Shown piece after piece: positions 1 through 9,917 of a stretch of DNA of 64,000 bases. The notes under the pieces are model-generated. The model saw nothing but the letters and a program-made list of their open reading frames with translations, was not told the DNA's origin and did no database searches. This DNA comes from Nemophila menziesii. Its lineage: Eukaryota; Streptophyta; Magnoliopsida; Boraginales; Hydrophyllaceae. A program made the position numbers and the translations under genes. Location of the stretch: the NCBI GenBank assembly GCA_029959085.1, contig JARWIR010000002.1:42218233-42282232 (forward strand), read 5' to 3'. Numbering within the stretch: the first letter of the stretch is position 1; each line of letters starts with the position of its first letter.

Positions 1-742
1 TAAAAGTCACTAATCCGTTCTTCCGTGGCTTTTCCGATGATTCATCTGGTGGTAACATACCTTTCTCAGTTGCCATCTTTTCGTCTACTAATACATCCTT
101 ATACTTTGCAAATATGTTCACCACCTAATTCATTAACAATTCAATCATTAATTTATAAATATGAATTAATATATCTTAGTATATATAATTAGTACGTACT
201 GTGGTTGCATCATCAAGATCCATTCCAAGAGCTTGATATTGTTCTAGTAATTGTTGTTTTTGCAAGGTGGGATGATTGGCTACATCCCATTCTGTGACCG
301 ATCTTTCTTTTGCAGCCACGTCATTCTCTGTGCTGCTTGACATGTAATCTCCAAACCCCATTGAATTTCCATCAGCCACCAAATTTGCAAATCCCAATAC
401 CAGAACATCACCTGTTAAAATTAGCTATAAATTATGCGCTACATGTACACTTGCACCCGTAATTGATTAATATTCCTGTAATTAATTATATAAGTTACCA
501 GAAGAAAGATGGCCAGCAGAGATGGAAGAAATTAAAGCAAAAGAAGTGACAATAGCATCAAGGCCTCCATATATAATGCTCTTCACAAATTCACCTTTCC
601 ATGGTTCCTTTGGTCTTTCGCGCTCATTCAATCCTTTTTTACCTTTCTCCAATTCTCCATTATTTTTAGATCCATCCAACAATGGCCTCTTGCTATTTCC
701 AGAGCCACCACCATCATCAGCATTATCGTTGTTTCTACCCAT
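1..742 (-). pseudogene. VIT-family gene fragment, unit 1 (exon 3 cut by window edge)
   Basis: Exon 1 is about 499-742, exon 2 about 200-411 and exon 3 runs from about 124 off the left edge. It has the GDYMSSS form of exon 2 and the VVNIF form at the start of exon 3. Exon 1 is followed, on the high-coordinate side, by an SPT5 NGN exon and the Helitron block. Confidence 0.85.
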
Positions 743-799
743 TCCTTGAAATTTCGATGATCGGTACAGCTCGATATGTTCGTGTTATATATAATAGAT

Positions 800-968
800 A
801 GATATGTATCATAAACATATACTTCTCTTTCTTTACCAAAAATAGATATATGTAGTAAACATATACATGATAACTTACAGCACATTTTACCATCCATAAA
901 GATTGTTGTTCAACATCTACTGTTCGAACAGAAGGTAATAAAGATTCTTCTTGATCATATCTCGATTA
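800..968 (-). pseudogene. SPT5-like NGN exon fragment, unit 1 (exon 1 replaced by Helitron)
   Basis: Segment ending LWMVKCA at 879 with a GT donor, plus the GKEREV stretch near 800-840. Exon 1 is missing because the Helitron block starts at 1165, exactly where exon 1 would end. Confidence 0.75.
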
Positions 969-1017
969 GTGTTGTATCCGTAAATCTATTTCAATTTGGA
1001 TATTTTGGTAATTCTTC

Positions 1018-3180
1018 TTAAATTAGATAACGTAAGTTACAAAAAAATTCACCCAAATTAACACAATTTCTAGCGTAAGTACCAATTTGTGGACAAAAAA
1101 ACCGTAAATGAAGTAAAGAGGAGAGAAAATTATGATTAGAGATGATTAGAGAAACGCTAACCGTAAGTGCAGTTCGGCCTCCTTTCAATAACAAAGATGC
1201 AATTCCAGATGAAGCCACAGTTATAACTGTATAACCTAAGCTCCGACATTTTGTTGCAATTGTGTTATACAAAAATGTCTTCCCTGTTCCAGCACCTCCA
1301 TTCAAGAAAAAAGTTTCTCCCTTTCTATTTATAGCGGAATCCATGACTTTTTTGTAAGCGTTTTTTTGTGCATCATTAAGACGATCAACATTCAGTTGTG
1401 CATCAATTTCTTGTGCTTCCCTCTGAAGTTGTTGATGTTCACACATTAGTCTATTTCTCAATGGTGAGCTCCAATTTCTATTCGATTGCGGCATTGGTGG
1501 AAAGTCGTCTAAACTTTTTCCCGATTCTATCAACATGGTATTCAAGAGATATAAGCCATAATCTTCCAATTCATCTACAGTGGGTTGCAGAATACTATAA
1601 GATGAACGCAGCTTTGATGCAAGATCATCACAAATGTTATGTGAAAACTTTTTCCACAACTCATATGGATGTAATGGATTACAATGCATCAATATAATTG
1701 AAAACAATCTTCTCAATTGATAACCAGTCTTCATAAGTGACGCTTCTTCCAAACAATGTACCCATTCATCATCTTTCTCTAGAAGTCCTCTAGCAGCACA
1801 TGCTAACTTGAATGAACTATAGAGTGTATTATTATATGTTCGGAGACACTCAAATGATTGGGGCCCTTTGACAACAGAAAGTAACAACCGAAGATAAAAT
1901 CTCTCTCCACAATTAGGGCTAGCAAAATACATGCGACCAATAGCAAAACCTCGTTTTCTAGGTGTCCAACTCGCATCCTTTTTATTCCAAACAAAATGTT
2001 GTGGGAATTCCTGATACGTAAAATCACGTGCTCCTTCATTATTTGCACAACATTCAAAAAATGCGGTAAGACTTGATTTTTGATGCATAGCACCAGAAAT
2101 AATCGATTCCACAGATTTGCTTGAATCAAAAACAACTTGATGTTCTCCTGGTAAATGAATATGCAGTCGAACAACATTGGGTACTTCTTCGTGTAAAATA
2201 TGTCCGAATATTCGCCATGCTGCTTCATGGGGTCCAATATATCTCGCATCAAGATATTGTTGAATCTCATCACCACCTAAAACCATAGTTGTACGATCAT
2301 GACCTTTGTATATGTACTTATGGATATACTTGACACATCTTATCCCTGCACAAACTTCAACATTAATATGATAGTGGAACATCCTGGATAAATATGGATT
2401 GTATGGTACGACATCCCTATTATCAATTTTGCATCCCCTAACTTCAAAAACTCGACCATCATTCCGACGACGATATATTGGATAACCATCTTGATCCATA
2501 GATGTGGCATCCACAAAATCTTTAGGGTACTTTTTAGTACATTTTTTATTCTCCATACATGGCGAGTTAGGATTTCGAGCACCACAGGGTCCATGCACCT
2601 TAAAATTGACCACGGTATCAAAAAGAATTGGGTCATTCTTTAAATTAGGAAGTTCAGCACATACAAACAGGTCCACTTGAGCAGTTGTTCGAATTTTATC
2701 ATGTCCATCCAAAAATATCAACACATGCATATGCGGTAGACCTCGTTTTTGAAACTCAATCGTCAAGACCTTTCCTACTTGTTTTCCGAATATCTTTTTT
2801 TCATGAATTTCTTTCAAAAGTCGAGCTCTTTTTAACTCAAAAACACGCGCCACTAAATCGGGCCTATCAGATATTTTCTGGTTTGGAAGCAAAGCTGATG
2901 TTATTTCAGGCCAGTTTGGATTCGCTGTCATTGTAAGAAAAATATCTGGATGCTGGTTATAGCGTGTTATTTCCATTGAATCTTGGAATATTTCGAACAT
3001 ATTTCTAGCACTTCCTGTAAAAGAAGATGGTAGAATCCTCCGCTTACCAACTTTATCCGGTGACAACCCTTCAGTAACAGCATTTGTAAAATCATAATAT
3101 AATTCTACGCGGAACCTGTCTTGATTTAACTTATAATATGTCAAACGGTTTTGCTCCGTTGCGGCCCAAGCATCTACCAA
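1018..3180 (-). pseudogene. Helitron Rep domain and start of helicase, copy 1
   Basis: A 720-codon open frame continuing the Rep/helicase after a frameshift. Rep motifs are intact: [13 protein letters not shown] (about 80-93), the two-histidine metal site in [10 protein letters not shown] (His150, His152), and the two-tyrosine motif [10 protein letters not shown] (Tyr285 and Tyr289), which nicks and joins DNA in HUH-type initiators. The Helitron spacer region follows, then helicase motif I GGAGTGKT (628-635) and [16 protein letters not shown], ending at residue 671. There the family sequence stops: the last 49 residues are read from array-unit DNA (presumed SPT5 intron), so helicase motifs beyond this point are absent. 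Full Rep/helicases run several hundred residues further. With the upstream stop and frameshift, this is a dead, 3'-truncated copy. Confidence 0.93.
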
Positions 3181-3305
3181 AAATTCTTGAAATAATTTAC
3201 CACTCTTAAAATCGTCGAATATTCGTTAGGACGCTGAAATATGCGGTAACTATAGTAATCCATTTGCGTTAACCTTTTTGTTGAATATCTATTGCGAGAA
3301 GGATC

Positions 3306-5504
3306 TCATCGTTTAAATCCTGGTTCCCATCCAAGTTCCCCATATGGAAACATGAGTACATAATGTAAAGGTAGATAAGCTGGATGACATTCACTGATCC
3401 TCATGAGCTGATTATCTCCTTTTAGATGTAGAATGATATCTCTCGTTGAACTCGTCTCGGTTCCATCCCCCGGAATGATAACAGCCACATCATCTGAAGT
3501 TGGAAGATTATATCGTCGACGATCTTTTCCCGCAGAATAATGTAAGTGCACCGGAATATTTCTAGAGGCCACCTCAGGTCGATTTAAGATTGCAGAAGCC
3601 TGGCGATATTTATGAGTGAATACATTGTGCTCCAACATAGAATTCTGAATAGTTCTTAAGACATCACTCCTTAGATTAGGATTTCGTTTGTTACGAATGT
3701 CTAAGGCACAATCGGGATCGTAAATATATAATTGAGCGTATGTAGGATCACGATTTTCTTGTGGCTCCAATGAACCAGTTCGATGTCTCAATTCTCCATG
3801 AATTGTGAATAACGACGGTCCTCTTCCGCCAACAACCCTTTCATCCATTTTGACACCCAAACTTGTAAAAGCGTTAGCTGCATTATACCCTCGAGTGTAA
3901 CGACGAAAAGATATAGACTGTGGTGTTGAGCCATCGTATAAAGCTTGAATTTCTGGTGGAGGAGTGATAAGATCGGGAAGATTAATTTGGCCTTCCAAAC
4001 AACATGTCCCAAATTTTGAAATAGACACAGGAGGTTTTTTCAGTCTTTCAGCCTTCCAATGTAAAGCTTTACAATGCGGGATTATTACATTCATATCTCC
4101 CAACGAAAAACGTACTTCATCTATATTTTCAGTGATGGTATGTTCTTGATGATCTCCACTATTATATTCTCCATCAGTATCATATTCTTCTTCATGATAT
4201 GAATTCGATGGTGATTCAATAATTTGTTCAGAAAGAGAGGATTCACCGATATGTCGTGGTGCATCCAAAGAATGTGTATTTGATAGATTAATATAATTTG
4301 GTGTGAATGGATTTCTACCAAACACATTATTACCTAACGGATGAGTCGTTTTATGGAGAGTATTACTGGGCGAGTCCTCATGACTTAACATCCTACGTGA
4401 CCTATATTTTTCCCAACGTAAACTCTGACCTAATCTACGTTTAGATAACAACTGAACCTCTGGTTCACGAGTCATGAAATTTTGATCCATGGAATTACTT
4501 GAGCACCGAACTTGGGGTTGAATATGAGATTGTGTTTTTGTGTTTTGGGTTGAATTTGGTGATCTTCCAATATTCAACCGTTCCCATGAAACCTCGTGTG
4601 CTCTTTGTAATTGTCGAGTTAATCGTCGTCGAGAATTTAATGAAGGTAATTCTGGACCACTACTTGTCACTTGAGAAGTTTGGCCTAACCATTCCCTTTC
4701 TCGGCGTATACGTTGGGCTAATACAGCTCTAGATAACTCTATATTTCCTGGATTCTAATGTTCGTGATGAATTTAAAGTTAATTTTATACTTCAAGGCTG
4801 TTGAAATTTTAAATAAATAGACATACTATAGTGTATAATGTACCATTTGGGAACTATTTCGCTTGGTTTTTTATTTGACCGGGGGGTCGACCTTTTCTTT
4901 ACCCTTATTCTTTGTTCTATCACAATCCTGATGAACAATATGATTTTTATTTAGATACATTTACCAAAATTGTAATTTATTTGTATAAGTATAATTTTAA
5001 ACGTACTTGGCCATATTTTCTTTGGTGATTTAGATTATCTTGAGCAAGTATCCGACCTCTATCATTCTCATCATGTATACCTATACCCTTATTTTTATTG
5101 TAAAAGAATTCTACCTATGAATTTAATATAACATAACTACTATTAAACATGTAAAATAAATAAACAATTTAGGAATAAAATAAATAAAATTTTGGTAACT
5201 AACTTGTGGATTATTTGGTTGAAAAGACGAATTGGTATGAATATTACTTGTCTCTTTCTCATAATTTTTGTGCATGGTCTTCATTATTGTGTCCTGTAAA
5301 TTTAATACATATAACTCAATATATTAAAACGTTAAAATAAAATAAATATCTTTCAAGAATTATTAAAAAAAATGCTATAACCTCGTAATTAGAAAATCCA
5401 AATCTATATTATATTGCACCTCAGTTATTAATCTAATTTTTTTTTGCCTTACACTCTTTCATGAAAAATTTGCGTATCATGTAACCTCTTTTTCTCTTCG
5501 CCAT
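3306..5504 (-). pseudogene. Helitron Rep/helicase, N-terminal part (inferred exons 1-5), copy 1
   Basis: N-terminal region of a Helitron replication initiator/helicase, the enzyme of rolling-circle transposition. I infer four short 5' exons that splice in frame at GT-AG borders: 5455-5504 (starts MAKRKRGYMIRKFFMK), 5382-5403, 5204-5293 and 5007-5114. They feed a long exon entering at 4754 as NPGNIELSRAVLAQRIRRER and open to a TGA at 3306-3308. The long exon has the family's basic stretch LTRQLQRAHEVSWERL, an acidic linker, a CxxC/C-C zinc-finger-like region and the conserved end LPLHYVLMFPYGELGWEPGFKR, where the TGA replaces the next codon. Counting from the first residue encoded at 4670, position 197 of the finger is Ile; copy 2 has Cys there. 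After the TGA the frame continues for about 30 codons, then shifts near 3205 into the Rep domain. Identity is strong; the 5' exon model is inference. Confidence 0.8.
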
Positions 5505-6120
5505 TGTAACCCAATTATCACTTCTCACCAGGTACAAATCTACAATTTAGGGGTATAAGAGAAGTTATTCTTCTCAACAAATTATAAACTAAGGTCTGCC
5601 ATTACAATCTACATGAGGTTTATGGTTGTTCGATGATTAATTTGGAATAAATTATCTAAATTTCAATCTTAATTATACAAAAGGCTTTGGATAAATTAAG
5701 CAAGATATTAGTCATTTTTTACTTTTTATGCTAAATTCCATTGTTTTGTTTGGAGGCTGAGTTGTTAGCTAATTGAGTAACATTAATCATCGACACTTGG
5801 GGGTCAGTTGAAGGTAATACCGTCTTACTTCTATTCTCTTTATTCAGGACTTTAATTAGTTATTGTATCAGTAATGTTAATATAAAGTGATGGGTTCACG
5901 ATTTCAATTAGTTTCTCAATAGGTATATAAATAACCATTTTCAGAACTGAAGAAATACAGAAATCTGTATTAAACTTAGACTCAGTAGTTATTGTAATGT
6001 TATGAAGAAAAGAAATATTTACCTGATACAGCTTCCTCAACACGTGGTAAAGGCACCGATGTATGAAGAATTCAGATAAGGAACAAAAGTCACAATTTGT
6101 GTTTAATCTTAAATGTTAAG

Positions 6121-6304
6121 AAACCAGAGTATTTTTGATCGACTTAATAAGAACGTGTATTACATAGTAGAAAAAGAGATGGAAATGGTGGTTGTGTGTA
6201 ATTTTAAATTTAAATAAACCAGAACCTTTCTGATAGAGTTATTAAGATCGTGTATTACATAGTAGAAAAGGAGAGGGAAATGGTGGTTACAGTTACAAAT
6301 TCAA
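6121..6304. repeat. Two-copy direct repeat of about 90 bp in Helitron upstream DNA
   Basis: Copy one 6121-6215 and copy two 6216 to about 6304 share an AAACCAGA start, a GTGTATTACATAGTAGAAAA core and a GGAAATGGTGGTT segment, with scattered differences. The counterpart in the second Helitron block starts at 29756. Confidence 0.75.
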
Positions 6305-6746
6305 ATAGATATTGAAGTAGTGGAGAGAGTGGTGGGTTAAAAAAAGGTAAAACATGTGGTAAATCTGAAATATATATAGAGAAAAGTGTAATTTGAAACT
6401 CCTGAAATAAATATATACTTGGAACAATTGAATGAATATATAATCCTTTGATTTATTGTTGTGGACCTGGCTAGACCTGCTCACCATTGAAGCTAGCTGT
6501 AATTCTTCTTTGTTAATCTAAGCTTTCGAATACTGTTTTCTCAAAATTTCTTTGAAACTATATGTAGTATGTAACTAATAGCATTGTGACCCACGTAAAA
6601 CTAATATTTTTACTGTACTTATACACAGAATTTGAAATGTTAACCCATTTTCTCAAAAAAGGAAAACCAAAATTTCATAGCATTATGAATGTTTGAATTT
6701 ATTCTAAGAGATTGTGAACTACTGATTATCGTATATTTGTTGTTTT

Positions 6747-6899
6747 ATTTGCATATTCGGTCTCTGTGTGGACCGATTATTTTAAACCCATCAACAAATG
6801 AAGATTATTCATACATGATTATGGTAGATTTGGTTTTTTATTTGCATCTTAGGTCCCTGTGTGCACTGATTATTTTAATTGCTTCAACAAATGAAGATA
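6747..6899. repeat. Imperfect direct repeat near the outer Helitron edge
   Basis: Two stretches of about 60 bp (6747-6808 and 6839-6899) share TATTTGCAT, a GGTC-CTGTGTG segment, GATTATTTTAA and CAACAAATGAAGAT. They lie 50-200 bp from the block edge at 6948. The counterpart lies near 30382-30534. Confidence 0.65.
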
Positions 6900-6948
6900 A
6901 GTCTTAGACTTTTGCAATTATAAAGTATTGATGCGTTAAAAACAGAGT

Positions 6949-7300
6949 GATTCTTTGGACTTGCATTGCGGATAGCTTCTGGTGTACAATCTGGTTCGGG
7001 AGTTTTGCAAGTGAAGTGCAGCTTCTTCTGGAGTACTCTCAAACATGGAAAAACATTGTAATATCTCGAGAAAGCCGTGATAGTGTGCTTCTGTAACTTG
7101 TACACCTTGAAATAAATATATTACAGAGTGATTTATTTATATGATATGTACTTTAAGATCAAAATTATTATTCAAATGGAAAGAGTTTAATTTGTCATTT
7201 GCTACTGTCCATAGTGGTTTTGTATGTTGGGTAATACAACGTAAGGGGTATATGGTGCAATTAAGTACACCAAAAACAATTAGGCACCAATGGAGAAAGT
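6949..7300 (-). pseudogene. Unknown 126-codon ORF, broken copy beside Helitron block 1
   Basis: Homologous DNA is present, but an in-frame TAA replaces the Lys codon after LKVHII (near 7143), and the 3' end is cut by the Helitron block edge at 6948. The exon-like stretch and its acceptor remain; the donor is changed from ATGTAAGT to ATGCAAGT. Confidence 0.6.
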
Positions 7301-7906
7301 AAATCAAAAAAAAATATTTAATAAAGGTTGTATGAACTTAAGTTCTGAATGATATATACAATAATTGTGCAGGAGTTATCAATGATATTAATACAACATT
7401 GTAGGAAAAATACTACATTTACAATAGAAAAAAAATAAAATAAAAGAATCTAACTTATTATCACACTCTAAAATTGTACAAAATTCATTCAACACTTTTT
7501 TTTATCCGTCAGTTTTCATAGCCACCTCTGAATATTCGCGAACATCTCTTGGTCTAACTTTTATCAAAGTTATCCTTGTATTATAGTTGAAATTTACAAA
7601 CATTAAAAACTTTGATTTTGTAACCTAAAATGAGAAAATCACCTAAAAAGGTTAGTCAGATATATAGAAAAAATCACGTAAAAGAATCTGTTACTCACAT
7701 AATAATTACCCAAAAATTACACCTATAATTAACCCTTCACAGTAAATGTTTTACCACTTCCAAAAGGTCCTGATCTGGTCATACACAAATCTACAGACAT
7801 AATTACCCAAGAATCTGTTAATATTGAATTAATATGAAGTGTAAGTAAAAAAAAAACAACCTATTATATATCTCATACCCTTACATACCTGTAAATTATC
7901 CATTTA

Positions 7907-8743
7907 TTAGATCACATCAAGTGCTTCTTTATCATTGCGAGTAAAAGGTTTGAGGATAATGAAGGCAAATATAGGCGCACATCCAAAAACAATAAATGCT
8001 GTAAAAGTCACTAATCCGTTCTTCCATGGCTTTTCCGATGATTCATCTGGTGGTAACATACCTTTCTCAGTTGCCATCTTTTCGTCTACTAATACATCCT
8101 TATACTTTGCAAATATGTTCACCACCTAATTCATTAACAATTCAATCATTAATTTATAAATATGAATTAATATATCTTAGTATATATAATTAGTACGTAC
8201 TGTGGTTGCATCATCAAGATCCATTCCAAGAGCTTGATATTGTTCTAGTAATTGTTGTTTTTGCAAGGTGGGATGATTGGCTACATCCCATTCTGTGACC
8301 GATCTTTCCTTTGCAGCGACGTCATTCTCTGTGCTGCTTGACACGTAATCTCCAAACCCCATTGAATTTCCATCAGCCACCAAATTTGCAAATCCCAATA
8401 CCAGAACATCACCTGTTAAAATTAGCTATAAATTATGCGCTACATGTACACTTGCACCCGTAATTGATTAATATTCCTGTAATTAATTATATAAGTTACC
8501 AGAAGAAAGATGGCCAGCAGAGATGGAAGAAATTAAAGCAAAAGAAGTGACAATAGCATCAAGGCCTCCATATATAATGCTCTTCACAAATTCACCTTTC
8601 CATGGTTCCTTGGGTCTTTCGCGCTCATTCAATCCTTTTTTACCTTTCTCCAATTCTCCATTATTTTTAGATCCATCCAACAATGGCCTCTTGCTATTTC
8701 CAGAGCCACCACCATCATCAGCATTATCGTTGTTTCTACCCAT
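7907..8743 (-). pseudogene. VIT/CCC1-family (vacuolar iron transporter-like) gene fragment, unit 2
   Basis: Three exons on the minus strand join in frame: 8500-8743 (from ATG, MGRNNDN), 8201-8412 and 7907-8125, each with GT-AG borders, giving about 224 residues. VIT-family proteins move Fe2+/Mn2+ into the vacuole or ER-derived bodies using five membrane segments and a cytosolic metal-binding domain between segments 2 and 3. Seen here: an acidic/basic N-terminus, segment 1 with the conserved Asp (YGGLDAIVTSFALISS), segment 2 (VLVLGFANLVADG, then SMGFGDY with the conserved Met), the charged helical domain (TEWDVANHP to LVDEKMATEKGMLPPDE), and segment 3 (LVTFTAFIVFGCAPIFAFIIL). The frame then stops after NDKEALDVI. 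Segments 4 and 5 are absent, so transport is unlikely. The closest family match from memory is the plant membrane-protein-of-ER-body (MEB)-like branch, but that assignment is tentative. Confidence 0.88.
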
Positions 8744-8799
8744 TCCTTGAAATTTAGATGATCGGTACAGCTCGATATGTTCGTGTTATATATAATAGA

Positions 8800-9361
8800 T
8801 AGATATGTATCATAAACATACACTTCTCTTTCTTTACCAAAAATAGATATATGTAGTAAACATATACATGATAACTTACAGCACATTTTACCATCCATAA
8901 AGATTGTTGTTCAACATCTACTGTTCGAACAGAAGGTAATAAAGATTCTTCTTGATCATATCTCGATTAGTGCTGTATCCGTAAATCTATTTCAATTTGG
9001 ATATTTTGGTAATTCTTCTTAAATTAGATAACGTAAGTTACAAAAAAATTCCCCCAAATTAACACAATTTCCAGCGTAAGTACCAATTTGTGGACAAAAA
9101 AACCGTAAATGAAGTAAAGAGGAGAGAAAATTATGATTAGAGATGATTAGAGAAACGCTAACCGTCTTCTCCTAAGAATTGCGATCCGGCCCTCCTTTGC
9201 TTCAGTATAGGTGCTGGCCGACCACGGCCACCGCCACCACCTCTGTCATCAACATCGGCTTCTTCTTTAATAAATGAAGACCTTCCCCCTTTCCGAGCAG
9301 TTTTGGCGCTGTAATCTTCCTCCTCCTATACTTCCTCATCGTCGTCTCTTCTCCTCGGCAT
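8800..9361 (-). pseudogene. SPT5-like transcription elongation factor, 5' fragment, unit 2
   Basis: SPT5 pairs with SPT4 on RNA polymerase II and controls elongation in the nucleus. Exon 1 (9163-9361) begins MPRRRDDDEE and, after an in-frame TAG as codon 12 (9326-9328), continues EEEDYSAKTARKGGRSSFIK, then EEADVDDRGGGGGRGRP and KQRRAGSQFLGEDG to a GT donor. This acidic, basic and Gly-rich make-up matches plant SPT5 N-termini. A second segment (about 8880-8968) reads YDQEESLLPSVR, then VEQQSLWMVKCA, then a GTAAGT donor. The LLPSVR and LWMVKCA blocks are hallmarks of the start of the SPT5 NGN domain. A further stretch near 8840-8800 reads GKEREVYVY, like the following SPT5 block. A TAA precedes the second segment in its own frame. 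The rest of SPT5 (NGN core, KOW domains, C-terminal repeats) is absent. The 5' UTR extends to about 9558. Confidence 0.78.
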
Positions 9362-9536
9362 AGCTTGGTTTGATATAACTTAAACGCTTAGTAAATCCGT
9401 CATTTTAATTGGGAGTTTCTCCATAACCGTTGAAGAGAATGGAGAAAAAAAATAAGGCGTTTGGGAATTTTGTAAGAAGTGGAAATGGGAAGTTAAAAAA
9501 CAGATATTAAGGAAAATAATAAAAATATGTGGATGG

Positions 9537-9917
9537 TCAAGATCTATTTAAGATGCCAGATTCTTTGGACTTACATTGCGGATAGCTTCTGGTGTACAAT
9601 CTGGTTAGGGAGTTTTGCAAGTGAAGTGCAGCTTCTTCTGGAGTACTCTCAAACATGGAAAAACATTGTAATATCTCGAGAAAGCCGTGATAGTGTTCTT
9701 CTGTAACTTGTACACCTTGAAATAAATATATTGCAGAGTGATTGATTTTTATGATATGTACTTTAAGATCAAAATTATTATTCAAATGGAAAGAGTTTAA
9801 TTTGTCATTTGCTACTGTCCATAGTGGTTTTGTATGTTGGGTAATACAACGTAAGGGGTATATGGTGCAATTAAGTACACCAAAAACAATTAGGCACCAA
9901 TGGAGAAAGTAAATCAA
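9537..9917 (-). CDS. Unknown 126-codon ORF of the array unit, unit 2/3
   Basis: An open frame with no family I recognise. The first half (MIYFLHWCLIVFGVLNC, PLRCITQHTKPLWTVAND) is hydrophobic at the start, and the second half reads GVQVTEEHYHGFLEILQCF, then STPEEAALHLQNS. The DNA around the second half looks like an exon: a TTTCAG-type acceptor (TTTATTTCAAG) just before GVQVTE and a GTAAGT donor near 9578, so the captured exon may be only about 9580-9720 with intron sequence read through upstream. A second frame through that exon (ending CTPEAIRN at the donor) is also open, so the true frame is unsure. It lies just upstream, in plus-strand order, of the SPT5 5' UTR. Probably another captured gene piece. 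Confidence 0.4.
   Translation of the reverse strand: MIYFLHWCLIVFGVLNCTIYPLRCITQHTKPLWTVANDKLNSFHLNNNFDLKVHIIKINHSAIYLFQGVQVTEEHYHGFLEILQCFSMFESTPEEAALHLQNSLTRLYTRSYPQCKSKESGILNRS

Larger units (their letters stand above)
1165..6948 (-). mobile_element. Helitron-derived Rep/helicase block, copy 1
   Basis: A 5784-bp block present in only two units. Both its edges can be placed by comparing long and short units: they are identical up to 1164 and again from 6949, while short units carry a different 393-bp block (for example 9166-9558) between the same flanks. The block holds the first exons, the Rep domain and helicase motif I of a Helitron Rep/helicase on the minus strand, plus about 1.4 kb upstream of its start. 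Canonical Helitron ends (5' TC; 3' hairpin and CTRR) were not recognised at either edge, so the block is part of a Helitron, not a complete element. Confidence 0.85.
5505..6948. other. Upstream region of Helitron block, copy 1, no gene seen
   Basis: About 1.4 kb of AT-rich DNA upstream of the inferred Rep/helicase start. It holds two imperfect direct-repeat pairs, listed separately, and only short unconvincing ORFs. The counterpart in copy 2 is 29140-30583. Confidence 0.6.

Noticed and set aside
522..749. 75-codon plus-strand ORF starting MEEIKAKEV, repeated in every unit
   Set aside because: It is the antisense shadow of VIT exon 1, which has family motifs and splice sites on the minus strand.
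628..897. 89-codon minus-strand ORF starting MDGKMCCKL, repeated in most units
   Set aside because: It runs out of frame across the SPT5 NGN donor, the GKEREV stretch and VIT exon 1, so it is a composite with no family signal of its own.
7935..8129. 64-codon plus-strand ORF starting MRVKG, repeated
   Set aside because: Antisense shadow of VIT exon 3.
9205..9235. Hairpin TGGCCG-loop-CGGCCA with CTGA nearby, as a Helitron 3' end
   Set aside because: It lies inside the Gly/Arg-rich SPT5 exon 1, is followed by A rather than the expected T, and does not mark a unit boundary.
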